Origin: Chara braunii
Lineage: Eukaryota; Streptophyta; Charophyceae; Charales; Characeae
Assembly: GCA_003427395.1 (NCBI GenBank)
Contig: BFEA01000604.1
Location: 629,804-669,786 of the forward strand
Length of the DNA: 39,983 nt
Reading direction: 5' to 3'
Every line of letters starts with the position of its first letter. Position 1 is the stretch's first letter. Below are positions 20,351-31,200 of the stretch, piece by piece. Under the pieces are notes generated by a model, which was not told the origin of the DNA, searched no databases, and saw nothing but the letters and a program-made list of their open reading frames with translations. The translations under genes were made by a program, and so were the position numbers.

Positions 20351-23300
20351 ATAGCAGTGTGCAGCAGCCGACCCACACAGTTCGCCACAACTTGGCAAAC
20401 AAGTCCTCAGTCCCTGTGGCTTGCGTCCCGTTTCTTCTCTTAATAATCCTGACCAGCACCTCGACCGGCTGGTAAGTCTCCAACTCCACAGCCAGCCTCA
20501 CATCATCTGTGACGGTGAGCCTCGCTCCGACGCAGTGAGCTGGCAACTCTGGTGTGACGCACAGGGTACTGGCAGCACGACAGCCAGCCTACAGGGCACA
20601 ACAACAGTACGCCGAACACACGATCTGCAGATGGACCCCACAGCAGCGAAGCAGCGAAGCGTCGGCCGTACCACACAGCAACTGGTACACCCCGCGCCCT
20701 GCTGCAGTCCCTCCTTCTCCACTCATAGCTCCGCAGCAGTAGTACTCAACAACCCGCACAGCCCCTGGCATGAGGCACACTGGCTACGGTTCCAACGGCA
20801 CACAGGCCCAAGAACGGTCTGTGTCCGCTCTGAAGCGAGACAGAAGTGTGGACCAAAGTGTATGCGGGTGCCGACCGTGTAACCCACTGCCAACAGCCCT
20901 TACATGCCGTCACAGCTTGTATTCGTATCGGAAACCAAAACCAGATGACCTCTCCCCTTTTGTGCTCACCTCATGACGCCTACCTTACCTGCTAACCGCT
21001 GCTCTGCTCCAGCCAGGCTCCCCGCCCGACAATCTCTCTCGCTCGATGATCGTCTTCTCCTCCATCCCTTTCACTTCGTACCCGCGCTTTCCCCACAACA
21101 TCCCCCTCGAATCCTTTCACTTTCTCCTCTTCATGCCTACTACACACTCCTTCAGCTTTCCTTCCCTTTAATCTTGTCTTCACTCTAGGCTTCTGGCTTC
21201 CGTTCCTACATGAACCTGCTTGGAGTCCTGACCAAGTGAACATGAAGCCAGGTGTTGTATATGTAATGCCGAGCAAAGCTTAGACTAACAAAAGGAGCGG
21301 TGAAGTTATCTCGAGGGGATCAATACTGCGGAGGCAAACATAACACTTTGTGACCGCGCGACCACTTGCTACCTAAGGACGATAGTGACGAGGATCGATA
21401 CGCTCGCCTTTAGCTATGAGGGGGCGACAATTGTTCCGGGCCGGAGGAGGCAATCATTATGGCCACAAGGGCGGTCGTGATCACAAGCACAACAACTGCG
21501 CGAAACACGTGGTGATGGGAAGCTTCAATCACAACCCTTACTCCAGTGTTCGTCTAATGAGCAACGCAGGAATGTATCTTCCGTTAACACACGGAAAAAT
21601 ACCTGCCATTTCCACGGTTCATTTTTCACGGTTCATTCCTTCTGCGCAGTGGCTATCCTCCTTTCTCCGAACCTGGCTGAGAGCTCGGTCAGATACGAAC
21701 TCTTAGTGCGAGCAACCCAAACCTCACGAACAGGAATCCAGGACGAGCACTTCGAGGACGGTCTCGATGAGGATAGCCCGCATGTCGACTGTGGAAGGAA
21801 GAGAGAGGGGGATGGCTCGACCGGGATTTCAAGCACCACAACACAAGACCAGAATCAGGCTCAAGACTACGATCTGCACTACGCCGCGGTCCCATTCCCA
21901 CACTTATCATACATGCAAACGAAAGTGAATCTTCCGCTCCAACTTGGGTAAGTTCATTCTCTTTTTACAACCTCTCCCACGCGTAGTTCTCAGCTCGATA
22001 GCCTCGAATCTAACCACTAACTCCTCAGTCTAACTTGACCACCAGACTCGCCCGCCATCAAAACCCCCAAACCGTATTTTTCCTCACCCATTTTCATGAA
22101 GATTCGATCAAGTGTTTACGATAGTTGTTTCCTCCATCTTTTTCTCTCACGATACCATCACGCAGCTCTTGTTCTTCGTATCTCGAAATCTACTCGTTAG
22201 CGCCAGAAACTAACCTCGCAAACAGATTCGCCCTGGCAAAAAAACGGGGAATCCCATCCCACTCTGCAATAAACGATCTAGGCTTGGCTGAGTTATGACG
22301 ATTTCGCTCTCCATCTCCTTTTTCCTCCTTTCGCCAAACCTCCGCGCACACCCTCTTCTTCCTCCCTCCCTATCCGCTATCCTAACTCTAAAACCAACCA
22401 CATCATGCAGCTCGCCCTACCCAAATCCCTGAGGATCGTCTCTTCCCTCGTCAAAAACCTTGAAGTATCGCGAGCGCTGTCCTTCCTTCACTGCGTCCGA
22501 GTTCGCTATCCCGCCATCTCTACTGTCGAACGCACCCGGCCCAAATCTGCGCCCACGTTATTTTTCACTTCCTTATCCTCTTTTGTTTCCCTCTTCCTCC
22601 AGTCCCGTCCCTGATGCTTACCCAGATCAGCGCTCGTCGCCCCTTCACGCCCGTTTTCCACTGTGCCATACGTATGCACTACCCCGTGCATTTTCACGGG
22701 TACTTACTGATGTAGACCGAGGGACGGTGGTCAAGGGAATCAAACATTCGACAGACATTGTACCCGTTGGCCCGACTAGCACAGAGGACCGGTGCCCTCC
22801 AACGAGCAGCCTATGCGGGTGCCGATCCGTTGGTAAGCTGGACGGCGTCGGGTCTGCCGCCAGGTGAGGCAGATAACCTGCCTGGCATAGCCTACAACCT
22901 GACCTTCTACCGCTGCGCCCCCACGGCCCCTTTGTTCTACTTTGCTTTACCTGCCTAGTGCCTGTAGCTGCGTTGCCTTGCCTTGCCTTCGCAGCCTTCC
23001 GCCACAATGCATGATCCTACGGCCTCGGGAGCTTAAGAGCCCCAGCCTAGTATGGGGAAGACTCCGAGGGATTCCAACTACCGGGCTGTTGGCTCTGCCC
23101 CTTGCCATTGTACCCAACTGAGCCTGTCGGATCAACAACCGGTCTTGGATCCGGCCCCAGGTGGAACAAAACAGAAAAATAAAACAAACTGCTCCTGCCA
23201 TGCGGGCCCGTGGTCGGCCCCCCCTTAATAAAAAGAAAAGGGGATAGTCCCATGGGACCCTCAACCCTTCTGCCCCTCTAATGCTCCATCGCGCCCATGC

Positions 23301-23821
23301 TGCCACCTGCTGGCGTCGATCCTCGTACCTCCGCCGTGATAGTCCAGTGCCGTAAGTTATAGGGCTAAACCCAAGCCTGGTACCAACACGCGCGGGATCC
23401 TATATCAAATGGTGCAACGTCGGCGCTCAAAACACCTAGGGCCATATTTCTATCTGTGATCAACCCACCACTACTAGGCATCCCCGCCGGCTAGCACCCA
23501 CAACGCCGTGGCCACAACATACACGAAACCTACTGCCAGTCAAACGCGGTAAACGAAGGCCAGACCTTTTTACTGCTTAATCTAATCAGTAAACAAAACA
23601 AAACTGGATATTTATGCCGGCGTCATGTCCAAAGGGAGAAATCATACGCGCGCCTTAAAACTGCACGCCCACTCACTCTGTAGTCTGGTCAATTATCGTG
23701 TCAATATAAGCCACAGACTCAGTTATGCCTCAAGCGGCATACTTAGACTTTAAACCAAACCTATTTTCTCTTACTTGCAAAAACCAGGGCGGATACCCTT
23801 GTCAGGGTATTTGTGCCGACA

Positions 23822-25301
23822 CCGTATTGGCACGTGCTCGAACTGAGGGACGGGGGGAAGGGGAGGCGGAGCGGCTTCGTTGCCTCCGCGTCGGCACGCT
23901 CAAAGTCTTTGTGGCATGGCACTCATCTTCTTCCGCTGGCGGCTCCGGATCTCGAGTCGGGTCGGTCGGAATTGGTAGATCCATTCCCACCGACTGCTCC
24001 AATGACCGCTTTCCCTCCACTATTTCTGCCCTCCGCCGCTCTGCTACCGCAGGATCTTCTCTCTTCGTCTCCGTCTGTCCCACCTCTTCCTCCTCACTTG
24101 CTCCCTCCACTTCTTCCTCTTCTTCTTCTTCTTCTTCGCTTATCGTCCCCGACTCATGCTCACTATGCTCGCTATAATATTTGTCCTCCTCGGGGATATC
24201 TTCCGATTCGTCCTCCTCCTCCTCGTCTTTTTCCTCTTCGTCTTCCAACGTCGGCTCGCCCCAATAAAAAAAGAGAATATCGATTATCTCCGCGGGGTTC
24301 AGGTAATTACTGTGCGACGGGTAATTACGGTTGTCCCAACTGCCCTCCAAGCATGTCGCCCTTTGTAGATACGGCGTCAAGCTGTGCGAAAGAATATGTA
24401 TGAGGCACCGGACTCTCGTCGTAGTGCGAGATGATGTCGATCGGTAGATCGTCCAGCAACTGCGTTAGGAGAATTAGAAGCTCTCCTACGATCGACTGCC
24501 GATGTCCCGCCTCCACCGTTCCGAAGACGAATCCCAACAGATCTCCCTCTACCTTTGTCCTCCAAGCTTGAATGATGAGCAATTCCACGTCTTCGCTCAC
24601 GACGTTATGCTCGTTGTCCCAGGTCCACTTCAGTTCGATCTCAACTAAGCACAGAGAAAGAGTCGCATAGGTTCGCCACCACCCCTGCCACTGTACGGGC
24701 TTGATGAGAGGAATTGTCAATGGCTGCACGCAGAAAGAAAGACGGGGATGGAGCGTCGACTGCCAGAAGACAGGGAAGAAAGAGGGGAGGCTGAAGGTAG
24801 AGAACCTGTGATGGTTCATTGAAGACGAGAGAAAGCGACGAGCGCAGGGAGAGGTACTGCGAGATTTTGTCGGAGAGCGAGGATGTCGTCCAGGTCAATA
24901 CTATTAGTATTGACAACGTTTTCCCCCCGCCGCGCAAGCAACTCACTCCAGGATTTTGCCAACTCCTCTCCCCAATCTCGCAACGAGACGAGGATGCTCG
25001 CATGCGCCCTCGGATCCACGGTAGTGATGTCTCCGCTGAAGGAGACAATTGTCGAAAAGTGGCTGGTTCCTGGCGTCGAGAGCCGCAGATAGGCTGATGC
25101 TTCGGCCAGCGCTTGCGCCTTGTTGTTGAGTATCACGAATCGAAATTCTGCTGCCGCATGCACGCTCGCCGTGCTGAAAAACAGAGCAAATTTGATGACG
25201 TCTGGGCTGATACGCGGATGATGAACTTGTCTGATTACCGAGATGTGCCCACGTAGCGCTAGCATCCGCTCATTGAGTACCTGCTCCGTGGAAAAACTCA
25301 T
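23822..25301 (-). pseudogene. Element B third ORF, unrecognised protein with acidic tail
   Basis: The ATG at 25301-25299 overlaps the TGA stop of the integrase ORF (25300-25298) as ATGA. The first frame runs to about 24816 with a normal globular composition (for example SLRDWGEELAKSWSELL). It shifts near 24820 to a frame running to about 24325, and again to a tail with long glutamate runs (encoded by CTT/TCC repeats near 24115-24140 and 24210-24245), followed by RRRQRSRSASPSPRPS. I do not recognise a family. Total length would be about 490 codons before element A interrupts it at 23821. No transmembrane segment is obvious. A structural or accessory retroelement protein is a guess. Confidence 0.6.
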
Positions 25302-26612
25302 GGCGAAGAGGAGGGAGAAGATGAGTGGGGAGAATGTGGATCGTCACTTTTCCTCTCGGGCTCAGATTCCGAAGGCGGGCCAGTTGGAGAGGGAGGGGAG
25401 AAAGCAGGAAAATGGCGAAGATAGGACACATGGCGGACTATGGGTCTAGCAGATCGGCTACCTGACACTTCGGGAGCGAGGCGCACAATGTTCACACCGT
25501 TAAGCCCGAGCTCGATCACTCGAAAGCACCCGAAGAATCGTGGCGCTAGTTTCCCTTGACGAGCACATTTCCTCACCTGCACCAAGTCCCCCAATTTATA
25601 CTGGGGCTGGGGACCTGCATTCCCGTTTCGGGCCTCATAACTACGGACCTGGTGGTCGTGGGCCAATTTGGTCATTCTCTACCTTTTTCGGGCCAATCTC
25701 GGAAGGGCCCGTTCCATAAGTTCCAAATGGTGTTTGGCCTTTTCCTTGGTTGTCGCTCTCGTGGGTAGTCGGTCGAGTGTCGTTTCATCATTTAGGTTCG
25801 GTATCGAGACGCAAGCTAGGCTGTTGGTTCGTAGTTGAAATGGCGAAAATCTTATAGATTCATGCGGGGTCCCTCGGTGTATGGCCAGGATATGATCCTC
25901 GATATCAGGCCACTGCCGCGTGTCCCCAACTGCGATATTCCGTCAGAGTGCCGTTTGGTTGGCGTTTTCTACGAGGCCGTTTGACTGAGACATATGGGGG
26001 GCGGTATTACGAATAAAGACCCCATGTACGACTAGATTCCTCATGATTTCCCCTCAGAATTCTGCTCCCTTGTTCGTAAGGATTTCCTCGGTATCCTGAT
26101 GCATCCCGAGGAAACGGTTGACATACCGCGCTATTTCGGCCGTCTGTCTTGTTCGACATGGGTAGGCCTCGATCCACTTTGAAAAGTGGTCGACGAACAC
26201 CAAAAGAATTGAATACTCACAACTATTCGGTCCAGGGGGCACGACGATATCCGTCGTATCCATGCTAACCCTCTGAAATGGCCGTTGGACTGAGGTGGGC
26301 ACTATCGACCTAGGTGGCTGAATCGGCGCCTGGTTTGCCGCACATATGGGATAATTTTTAACAATAACTTTAACATCGTCCCTAATATTGGACCAGTACC
26401 ACTCATTTTTGTCGGTGGCCGCCTCGGTAATTCTTACAGCGAAATGTGTTGTCTTTTCCTCGTGGGCAGATTTCACCCAGTCATACCTCATGAACGGATG
26501 CGGTACCGACATCCAGATCCCGCTTCCGTCGGTTTTCCGCTTTTCTAACCATCCTCCATTCTACCTATAATCCCACGCTCTTTCTTTGGCCCGTCTCCGA
26601 TCCTCCTTAGAG
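25298..26612 (-). pseudogene. Element B integrase (Ty3/gypsy type), degraded
   Basis: The zinc-binding N-terminus is degraded: two histidines remain (SAHEEKTTHFA) but the first cysteine of the CC pair is tyrosine (NYPICAAN). The core keeps D in VSMDTTDIVV and E in SNGLVENAN, but the central catalytic D is N (ILTNKGAEF), and spacing to E is 34 residues instead of 35. RGTPHESIRFSPFQL and the C-terminal KLGDLVQVR with APRFFGCFRVIEL complete the integrase. Stops in one constant frame include TAG (26563-26561), TGA (26056-26054), a TGA after TAL, and a TAG near 25683. The end overlaps the next ORF as ATGA. Confidence 0.88.
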
Positions 26613-26678
26613 AACTCTCAGAGAGAATTCTCGACAACCGTAGCTATTAAGGCGACATCTGTCCACACCTCTGCTCGT

Positions 26679-27236
26679 CTAAACAGTCACATTTTTTTTT
26701 AGACCTTCCGACGTTGCTTCCAGGAATCGAGCCTCCATCGGGATCTTACCAGTACGACACGAAGGGCAAAACCACGGCTTCTGGGGATTCTTATGCTGGA
26801 TGCATGCCCCGTGGGCTCTCGCTACACACTTAGCACAGTCTACCCATTCCACGTATCCTTCGCCTTGTGGCTTCAAAGACACCGAATAAACTAGAGAGAT
26901 GGACTCACAGAGAAAACAAAAATGGTTGGGTAGGGAAGTCAGGGAGGAAGAGGAAGGAGAGAGTGGGCCCTCAACATTTACTTCTCCTTGGGCCACCATG
27001 AAGATACGTGTTACTTCTTCACCTGCCGGGGGAGCACCCACATCCGACACGTATCCGCACACCAACAACTCCAATACCAACCTCACGCCCAACGCGACTT
27101 CTTGTTTCGGAGTGTTAGTGGGCCTGGAAGTGCGAATAGGGGGTGTGCTAAGGATTTTAGGAAAGTGGGGATGGAGTCCCAGGTCGGAACTGGAATCTCC
27201 GGCGTCAAGTTTCAGAGGTAGGAGTGCAAGAATCTC
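26679..27236 (-). pseudogene. PHD-finger ORF upstream of the element B integrase
   Basis: An open frame of about 186 codons with no clear ATG. It contains a Cys4-His-Cys3 zinc finger at 26918-26757: CFLC, then CAKC 23 residues later, HGAC, and WFCPSC. The order and the W before the last pair fit the PHD class, which in known proteins often reads histone H3 tails. It lies on the same strand, ends 67 bases before the integrase frame, and follows another ORF that ends at 27237. It is therefore probably part of element B, though a captured or host gene fragment is possible. Confidence 0.6.
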
Positions 27237-27829
27237 ATTTTAGTTCAGAATCGGGGCGATCGTCGATCTCACAACCTGGGTCGGGGACGTATTTGATGTA
27301 CAGGCGGAATGCTATAAGTATCTCTCTGAGAGCGCACGTACTATCGTCGACCAATGCACGTCTCAGAGTCTGATGAGGACAGTCGTAGTCGGAGACTGTG
27401 TTCCTGAAGCTCTGCGTCGGAGCGGGTTCGTTGGATGAACCCTGCTTCGCAATACTCGTTGTATTGTTGGCACTCCGGGCACGATGTGCAGGGCCAGTAA
27501 CGAGCTATGGCGTCCCATGGGACAACCTTTAGGTGATGATACGGGAAAAGGATATAATAGGGACGAAAATGGGTAGTAATTGCGACCAGGCCTGATGAAG
27601 GATAATGCTGCCTATTGCGGGTGTCGGGATAGTCCGGAATCCGAGAATCCTGGTTTATGGCCCACTGGAAATCGCCCCCGCGCAGTCGATCGTTCTCAGT
27701 CTGACAGGGGTAGTAAGGATTCCGGGAGTTTTGTCGTCGCCTAAGTTGTTCCCTCTCCCAATACGTCCGATACTCTGAGTTCCTTAGGCTCTCACGGTCG
27801 GTGACCCAGAAGGGAGTTTCCACTGCCAT
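27237..27829 (-). pseudogene. Element B upstream ORF, cysteine-containing, unrecognised
   Basis: An ATG at 27829 opens 162 codons, rich in Y, R and P, ending at 27341. After a frameshift the reading continues (YIKYVPDPGCEIDDRPDSELK split at the shift) to a TGA at about 27237, directly before the PHD frame. A Cys cluster (CTSCPECQQYNEYC) could bind zinc. I do not recognise the family. Its place before the PHD ORF and integrase suggests it belongs to element B. Confidence 0.4.
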
Positions 27830-28283
27830 ATCCTACTCAATGGACGATAATTACATTCACTTCTTGATGAAGTGATATCGCAGCTCAGTTTACGCAGACG
27901 CGCGTGTATGTTGCAGACTCTGCTGCCAGACTTGCTGTCATACACGGGCGCTTGCGCAGACAGACTGCTCAAATCATATTTTGTCGCACTGATAAGCCGG
28001 TGGTAGTCGCTACTGTCCATGCGTCTGTCTATCCCGTATGCATGCAATTATCCTTCTCATGCAACCATCATCATTCCAAGTGAGATCCAATCATTACAAA
28101 CGTGTCCATACCATCATACAACAAAGAAGCGATTGTCCAGCATCAAGGACCAATACATCAAATCATTCCTGTAATCATGCATGAACTAAGAGCAAGTGGT
28201 CAGGCAAGCCATGCGTACCGGGCGTATCCGGCCTGATCCGGGGGAGCCAAAACCTCGCGGATCGCTGTGCACTCAGCGCAGAT

Positions 28284-28378
28284 GGCTAACAAAACAAAAT
28301 TGAAAATCAGAAATAACTCGAGAAAGGAGATACGTGTTCGTTCATCAGCATGGGCTAACAAAACAAAATTGAAAATCA
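28284..28378. repeat. Pair of 26-bp direct repeats
   Basis: The same 26 bases, beginning GGCTAACAAAACAAAATTG, occur at 28284-28309 and 28353-28378, identical, with 43 unrelated bases between. Confidence 0.85.
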
Positions 28379-28506
28379 TACGTACAAAATAGAGAATCTG
28401 TGATGATTGACAAAGCAATCCGAAACCGTCGCAACAAAGTTGGCCAACGTTTGAGTCAAAATTTCACAGGAGGTGGGAAGAAAGGCATTGTTCCACCAGA
28501 TCCCCG

Positions 28507-28509
<3 letters not shown>

Positions 28510-28549
<40 letters not shown>
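28510..28549. repeat. CT microsatellite
   Basis: About 20 uninterrupted TC dinucleotides. Confidence 0.97.
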
Positions 28550-28553
<4 letters not shown>

Positions 28554-29366
28554 ACCCTTCTGGTGTGGGCAGTCAGTCGCCCCACACCTCCAAACCATAC
28601 AAAGTCGTCACCCCGCTTGGCCCAAGCATGCAAGCCAGGCTCGCCCGCGTGCCATAGTCCTTCGTGGCCACGCATCAACCCCGCATACCTAGCACCAACT
28701 CGTCGGGTCGCCCGACTCTCTACTCACCGTCTTTCCGCTCGTTAGCCGATCCTCTCGACCGCGCTAACTCTCGAGTAGATTAGAGAGCCAATTAATCGCG
28801 CTTGCAAAATTTATAGCTTGTGCATCTGCGCGCAATAACTGGGATTGTTAGAGAGGAATAAGAGAAAGGAAGGAGGCAGTGCCTACGAGTGCATGGCTGG
28901 GTTGCGGCGTGGGGGACGTAACCTCACTCCGCGCTTCGATCCAGTCATGCACCGATCTGGCAAATGAGATAAAGAAGGGAGAGCGCACGCAGCAACGCAG
29001 GCAAGAATATCAAGAAAGGAGAGATTACAGTTACATCTGCATAGGCAAAGAAAGAGCAAGAAGAGATTACAGTTGAGATTGGAATTTAGGAGCGGCGGGA
29101 ACAAAGTGCAGGCCCAGGCGCAGCAAAGCGCGCGCAAGCAGGAAGCGATGTGCTGTTACAGGCAAAAATTACGAAGCACCCAATTTCCTAGTCTAATTAA
29201 GGTCCTAATTGCAAAAAGGATTTCCGAGAACCCGCGTGGGCTCATGCAATTCAAAACTTCCGAAGGAATTCCCTGCGCAATTACCGCGTAAAAAAAACAG
29301 ACTTTTGTCAAAAAAGAAAGAAAAAAAAAAAAGGACATATCAGAAATTATTCCCCAGCGCTCACGA

Positions 29367-29980
29367 ATGCGCGAACCAACTTCCCCGAAGTTCCTAACCG
29401 CTGCCTCCCTTCTATCGAGGGACCAAGGAGAAAACCAAGAACGAGGGACTGCCATGCAATTTATCCCCGAACCCCCCCTCCACGTACCCCCAATCCCAGT
29501 TGCGCAGAAGATGGCGCTTATCAGAAAAGAGCTCGTCACATCGCCTGAGATCTTGGCGGCGAGGATGGACGGATGGGGATTCACTTTCAAGCTCATGGGC
29601 GGGCAATGTCGCATTCACATGGCGGTGGCACTGAGGCGTCGGACAACAGTGTGAAGTTGCGAAGGACATCGCCTGGGAGGGTGTGTGGTGAGGCAACCGC
29701 TTCTTTGTGTTCGACGAAGACAGTTAAGGAGGATTCAAGGAAGACTCTTTGCGAAGGCCTTGACAAGGCGCCGGGGATACTGGCACGTTCGATGTGGGAG
29801 GGAGTGGTGATGATGTCCACAAAGATAGCCAACATTGCTGTCCAAATCGGAGTTGTTGCGGGTGCCATGCACGAGGGGAACGTTGTTCTGCAAAGCCTCG
29901 TAGCAATCATGCCAGCGAGCTCATCGTTATCGATGCCCTTGCCAGCTCACATGGAAGACGATGAGCCATCGTCGAAGTGA
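29367..29980 (+). other. Possible decayed coding stretch, unrecognised
   Basis: Two overlapping plus-strand frames (29367-29654 and 29573-29980) read plausible protein-like sequence, the second with a hydrophobic region (KIANIAVQIGVVAGAMHEG). The overlap would fit one frameshifted gene. I do not recognise a family. No splice signals or neighbours support it, so it could be chance. Confidence 0.2.
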
Positions 29981-30154
29981 CCGGTCGACATCGTCCTCAT
30001 TCCAAACGGCGTTTACGACTGATGCTTGCAGGGTGTGTGGTCACATTTCGTGTTCCATAGGCTAGGAAGGGGTTTGTATGGAGGGTTTTACGGATTTGAT
30101 AGTGGATGATGTGAGGCCTTGAACATCTATGCCGCTTAAGTGGGCACATGTCGG

Positions 30155-30182
30155 TTTTTTTTTTTTTTTTTTTTTTTTTTTT
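30155..30182. repeat. Poly-T tract (28 T)
   Basis: On the minus strand this is a 28-base A tract, as would end a retroposed sequence, but no recognisable retroposed body precedes it. Confidence 0.95.
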
Positions 30183-30268
30183 CCTTTGGATCCAGAGGGC
30201 CTTACAGTACCAATGTCTTTTTGGAAAATGACAATATTTTGAAATTAACAGACTAAAATTAAGAAAAA

Positions 30269-30297
30269 GGGGGGGGAGGGGAACAGGGGGGGGGGGG
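30269..30297. repeat. G-rich tract, possible G-quadruplex
   Basis: Three long G runs separated by A or AACA within about 29 bases of the plus strand, immediately after an A-rich stretch. Long runs can supply four G-tracts, so a quadruplex is plausible. Confidence 0.5.
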
Positions 30298-30398
30298 CAC
30301 AAAAAATAAACTCCACCTTAGAGATGGGAACCGGCGAGGGGCTATATACGGTTGTGCTCCCTCTTCTTTGCCATTGCTAGGACTTCTTTGTCGTCGTC

Positions 30399-30692
30399 TT
30401 GCATCTCGCTTGTGGTGGGGGGATTGCGCTTCGAATTGCACAGTTCATTATCGGTCGCAACAGTGCGAGCGAGACGGCCACAATGAGAGAGAGAGAGAGA
30501 GAGAGAGAGGGCGTGGTGGAGGTTGTGCCCGAGACAATCGGCGGTAAGTTCGTCCTCGTTCAAGAGACAAAGGTGAAGCAACGACACGGGATTGAGTTCA
30601 ATGATGCTGCCGCTCGAGTTTACTATGTCCTTGCGAAGGGGATGCTTGCGACGAGGATCGACGGGGGCTTGGGGTATGGACGGGACAATTAG
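30399..30692 (+). other. Small uncertain ORF with an internal GA repeat
   Basis: 97 codons containing a GA microsatellite (30485-30509) that encodes alternating R and E. The C-terminal part (EFNDAAARVYYVLAKGML) reads like a protein. It has no recognised family, and the microsatellite may simply have expanded within a degenerate gene. Confidence 0.2.
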
Positions 30693-31200
30693 TTGCTCAA
30701 TGTCATCCTATCCGTGAAGAAGTTGTCTGAGGTAGTCCCATATGGATGACGTCTTCCCTACTGCAATGTCGTCGTCGATATTGTTCGCTATGTGGTTTCT
30801 GCCATTGCCGACGAGCACGCCGAGGACATGGGCAGGAACGCATCCTACGTGGCCATCCTCCAGCCTCGTCTCGTGGAGAGGCAGTACTTGCACGGGGCGG
30901 TCATGACATGGTGTCTCAACAATGATCTCAAGACTGCATGCCGACTATGGTAGGGGTTGGTTCCACTCTTCGTGGGCGGGTGTACATGTGGACAACCTCC
31001 TCTTGTGGAGAGGCATTAGTTGCACGACATGGTCCAAACATGCTGCCTCGATGATGATTTGAAGGTCTCGCGTCAGCAATGGTAAGTGGCCAATTCATTT
31101 TTAGTGGGCGGATATACACGTGGAGAATCGACAACGTCCTCGCAGGTGGAGAGATGGCATGGATAGTGGTGTGCGTATGTGACGTCCGCTCGTGATGATT
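30690..31200 (+). repeat. Degenerate coding-like stretch with a duplicated segment of about 130 bp
   Basis: A segment beginning TCGTGGAGAGGCAGTACTTG (about 30870) recurs with changes at about 31000, and parts of a third copy appear near 31140. One frame over 30760-30960 reads protein-like (NVVVDIVRYVVSAIADEHAE). I do not recognise it. Confidence 0.35.

Larger units (their letters stand above)
17741..23821 (-). mobile_element. Right long direct repeat: 5' LTR of element A
   Basis: This is the second copy of the left repeat, in the same orientation. On the minus strand it begins at 23821 with TGTCGGCACAAATACCC, a canonical TG end. It is about 6.08 kb, or about 5.13 kb without the hAT insertion. 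Similarity to the left copy is uneven: 5151-5340 and 23161-23350 are identical over 190 bp, whereas around 20761-20880 roughly one base in ten differs. Small indels include a duplicated 13-14 bp at about 21617-21640. The host sequence to the right of 23821 is the coding region of element B. Confidence 0.85.
27830..29366. other. No recognisable gene
   Basis: Apart from the direct repeat at 28284-28378 and the CT microsatellite at 28510-28549, I see nothing I can identify. A short minus-strand frame at 28047-27784 has no recognisable content. GATTACAGTT repeats occur near 29023-29075. Confidence 0.5.

Noticed and set aside
1-23821. Plain segmental duplication instead of LTRs
   Set aside because: The repeats flank a complete pol order in the right orientation and end in TG next to another element's open frame, which fits LTRs better; the outer end is still unseen.
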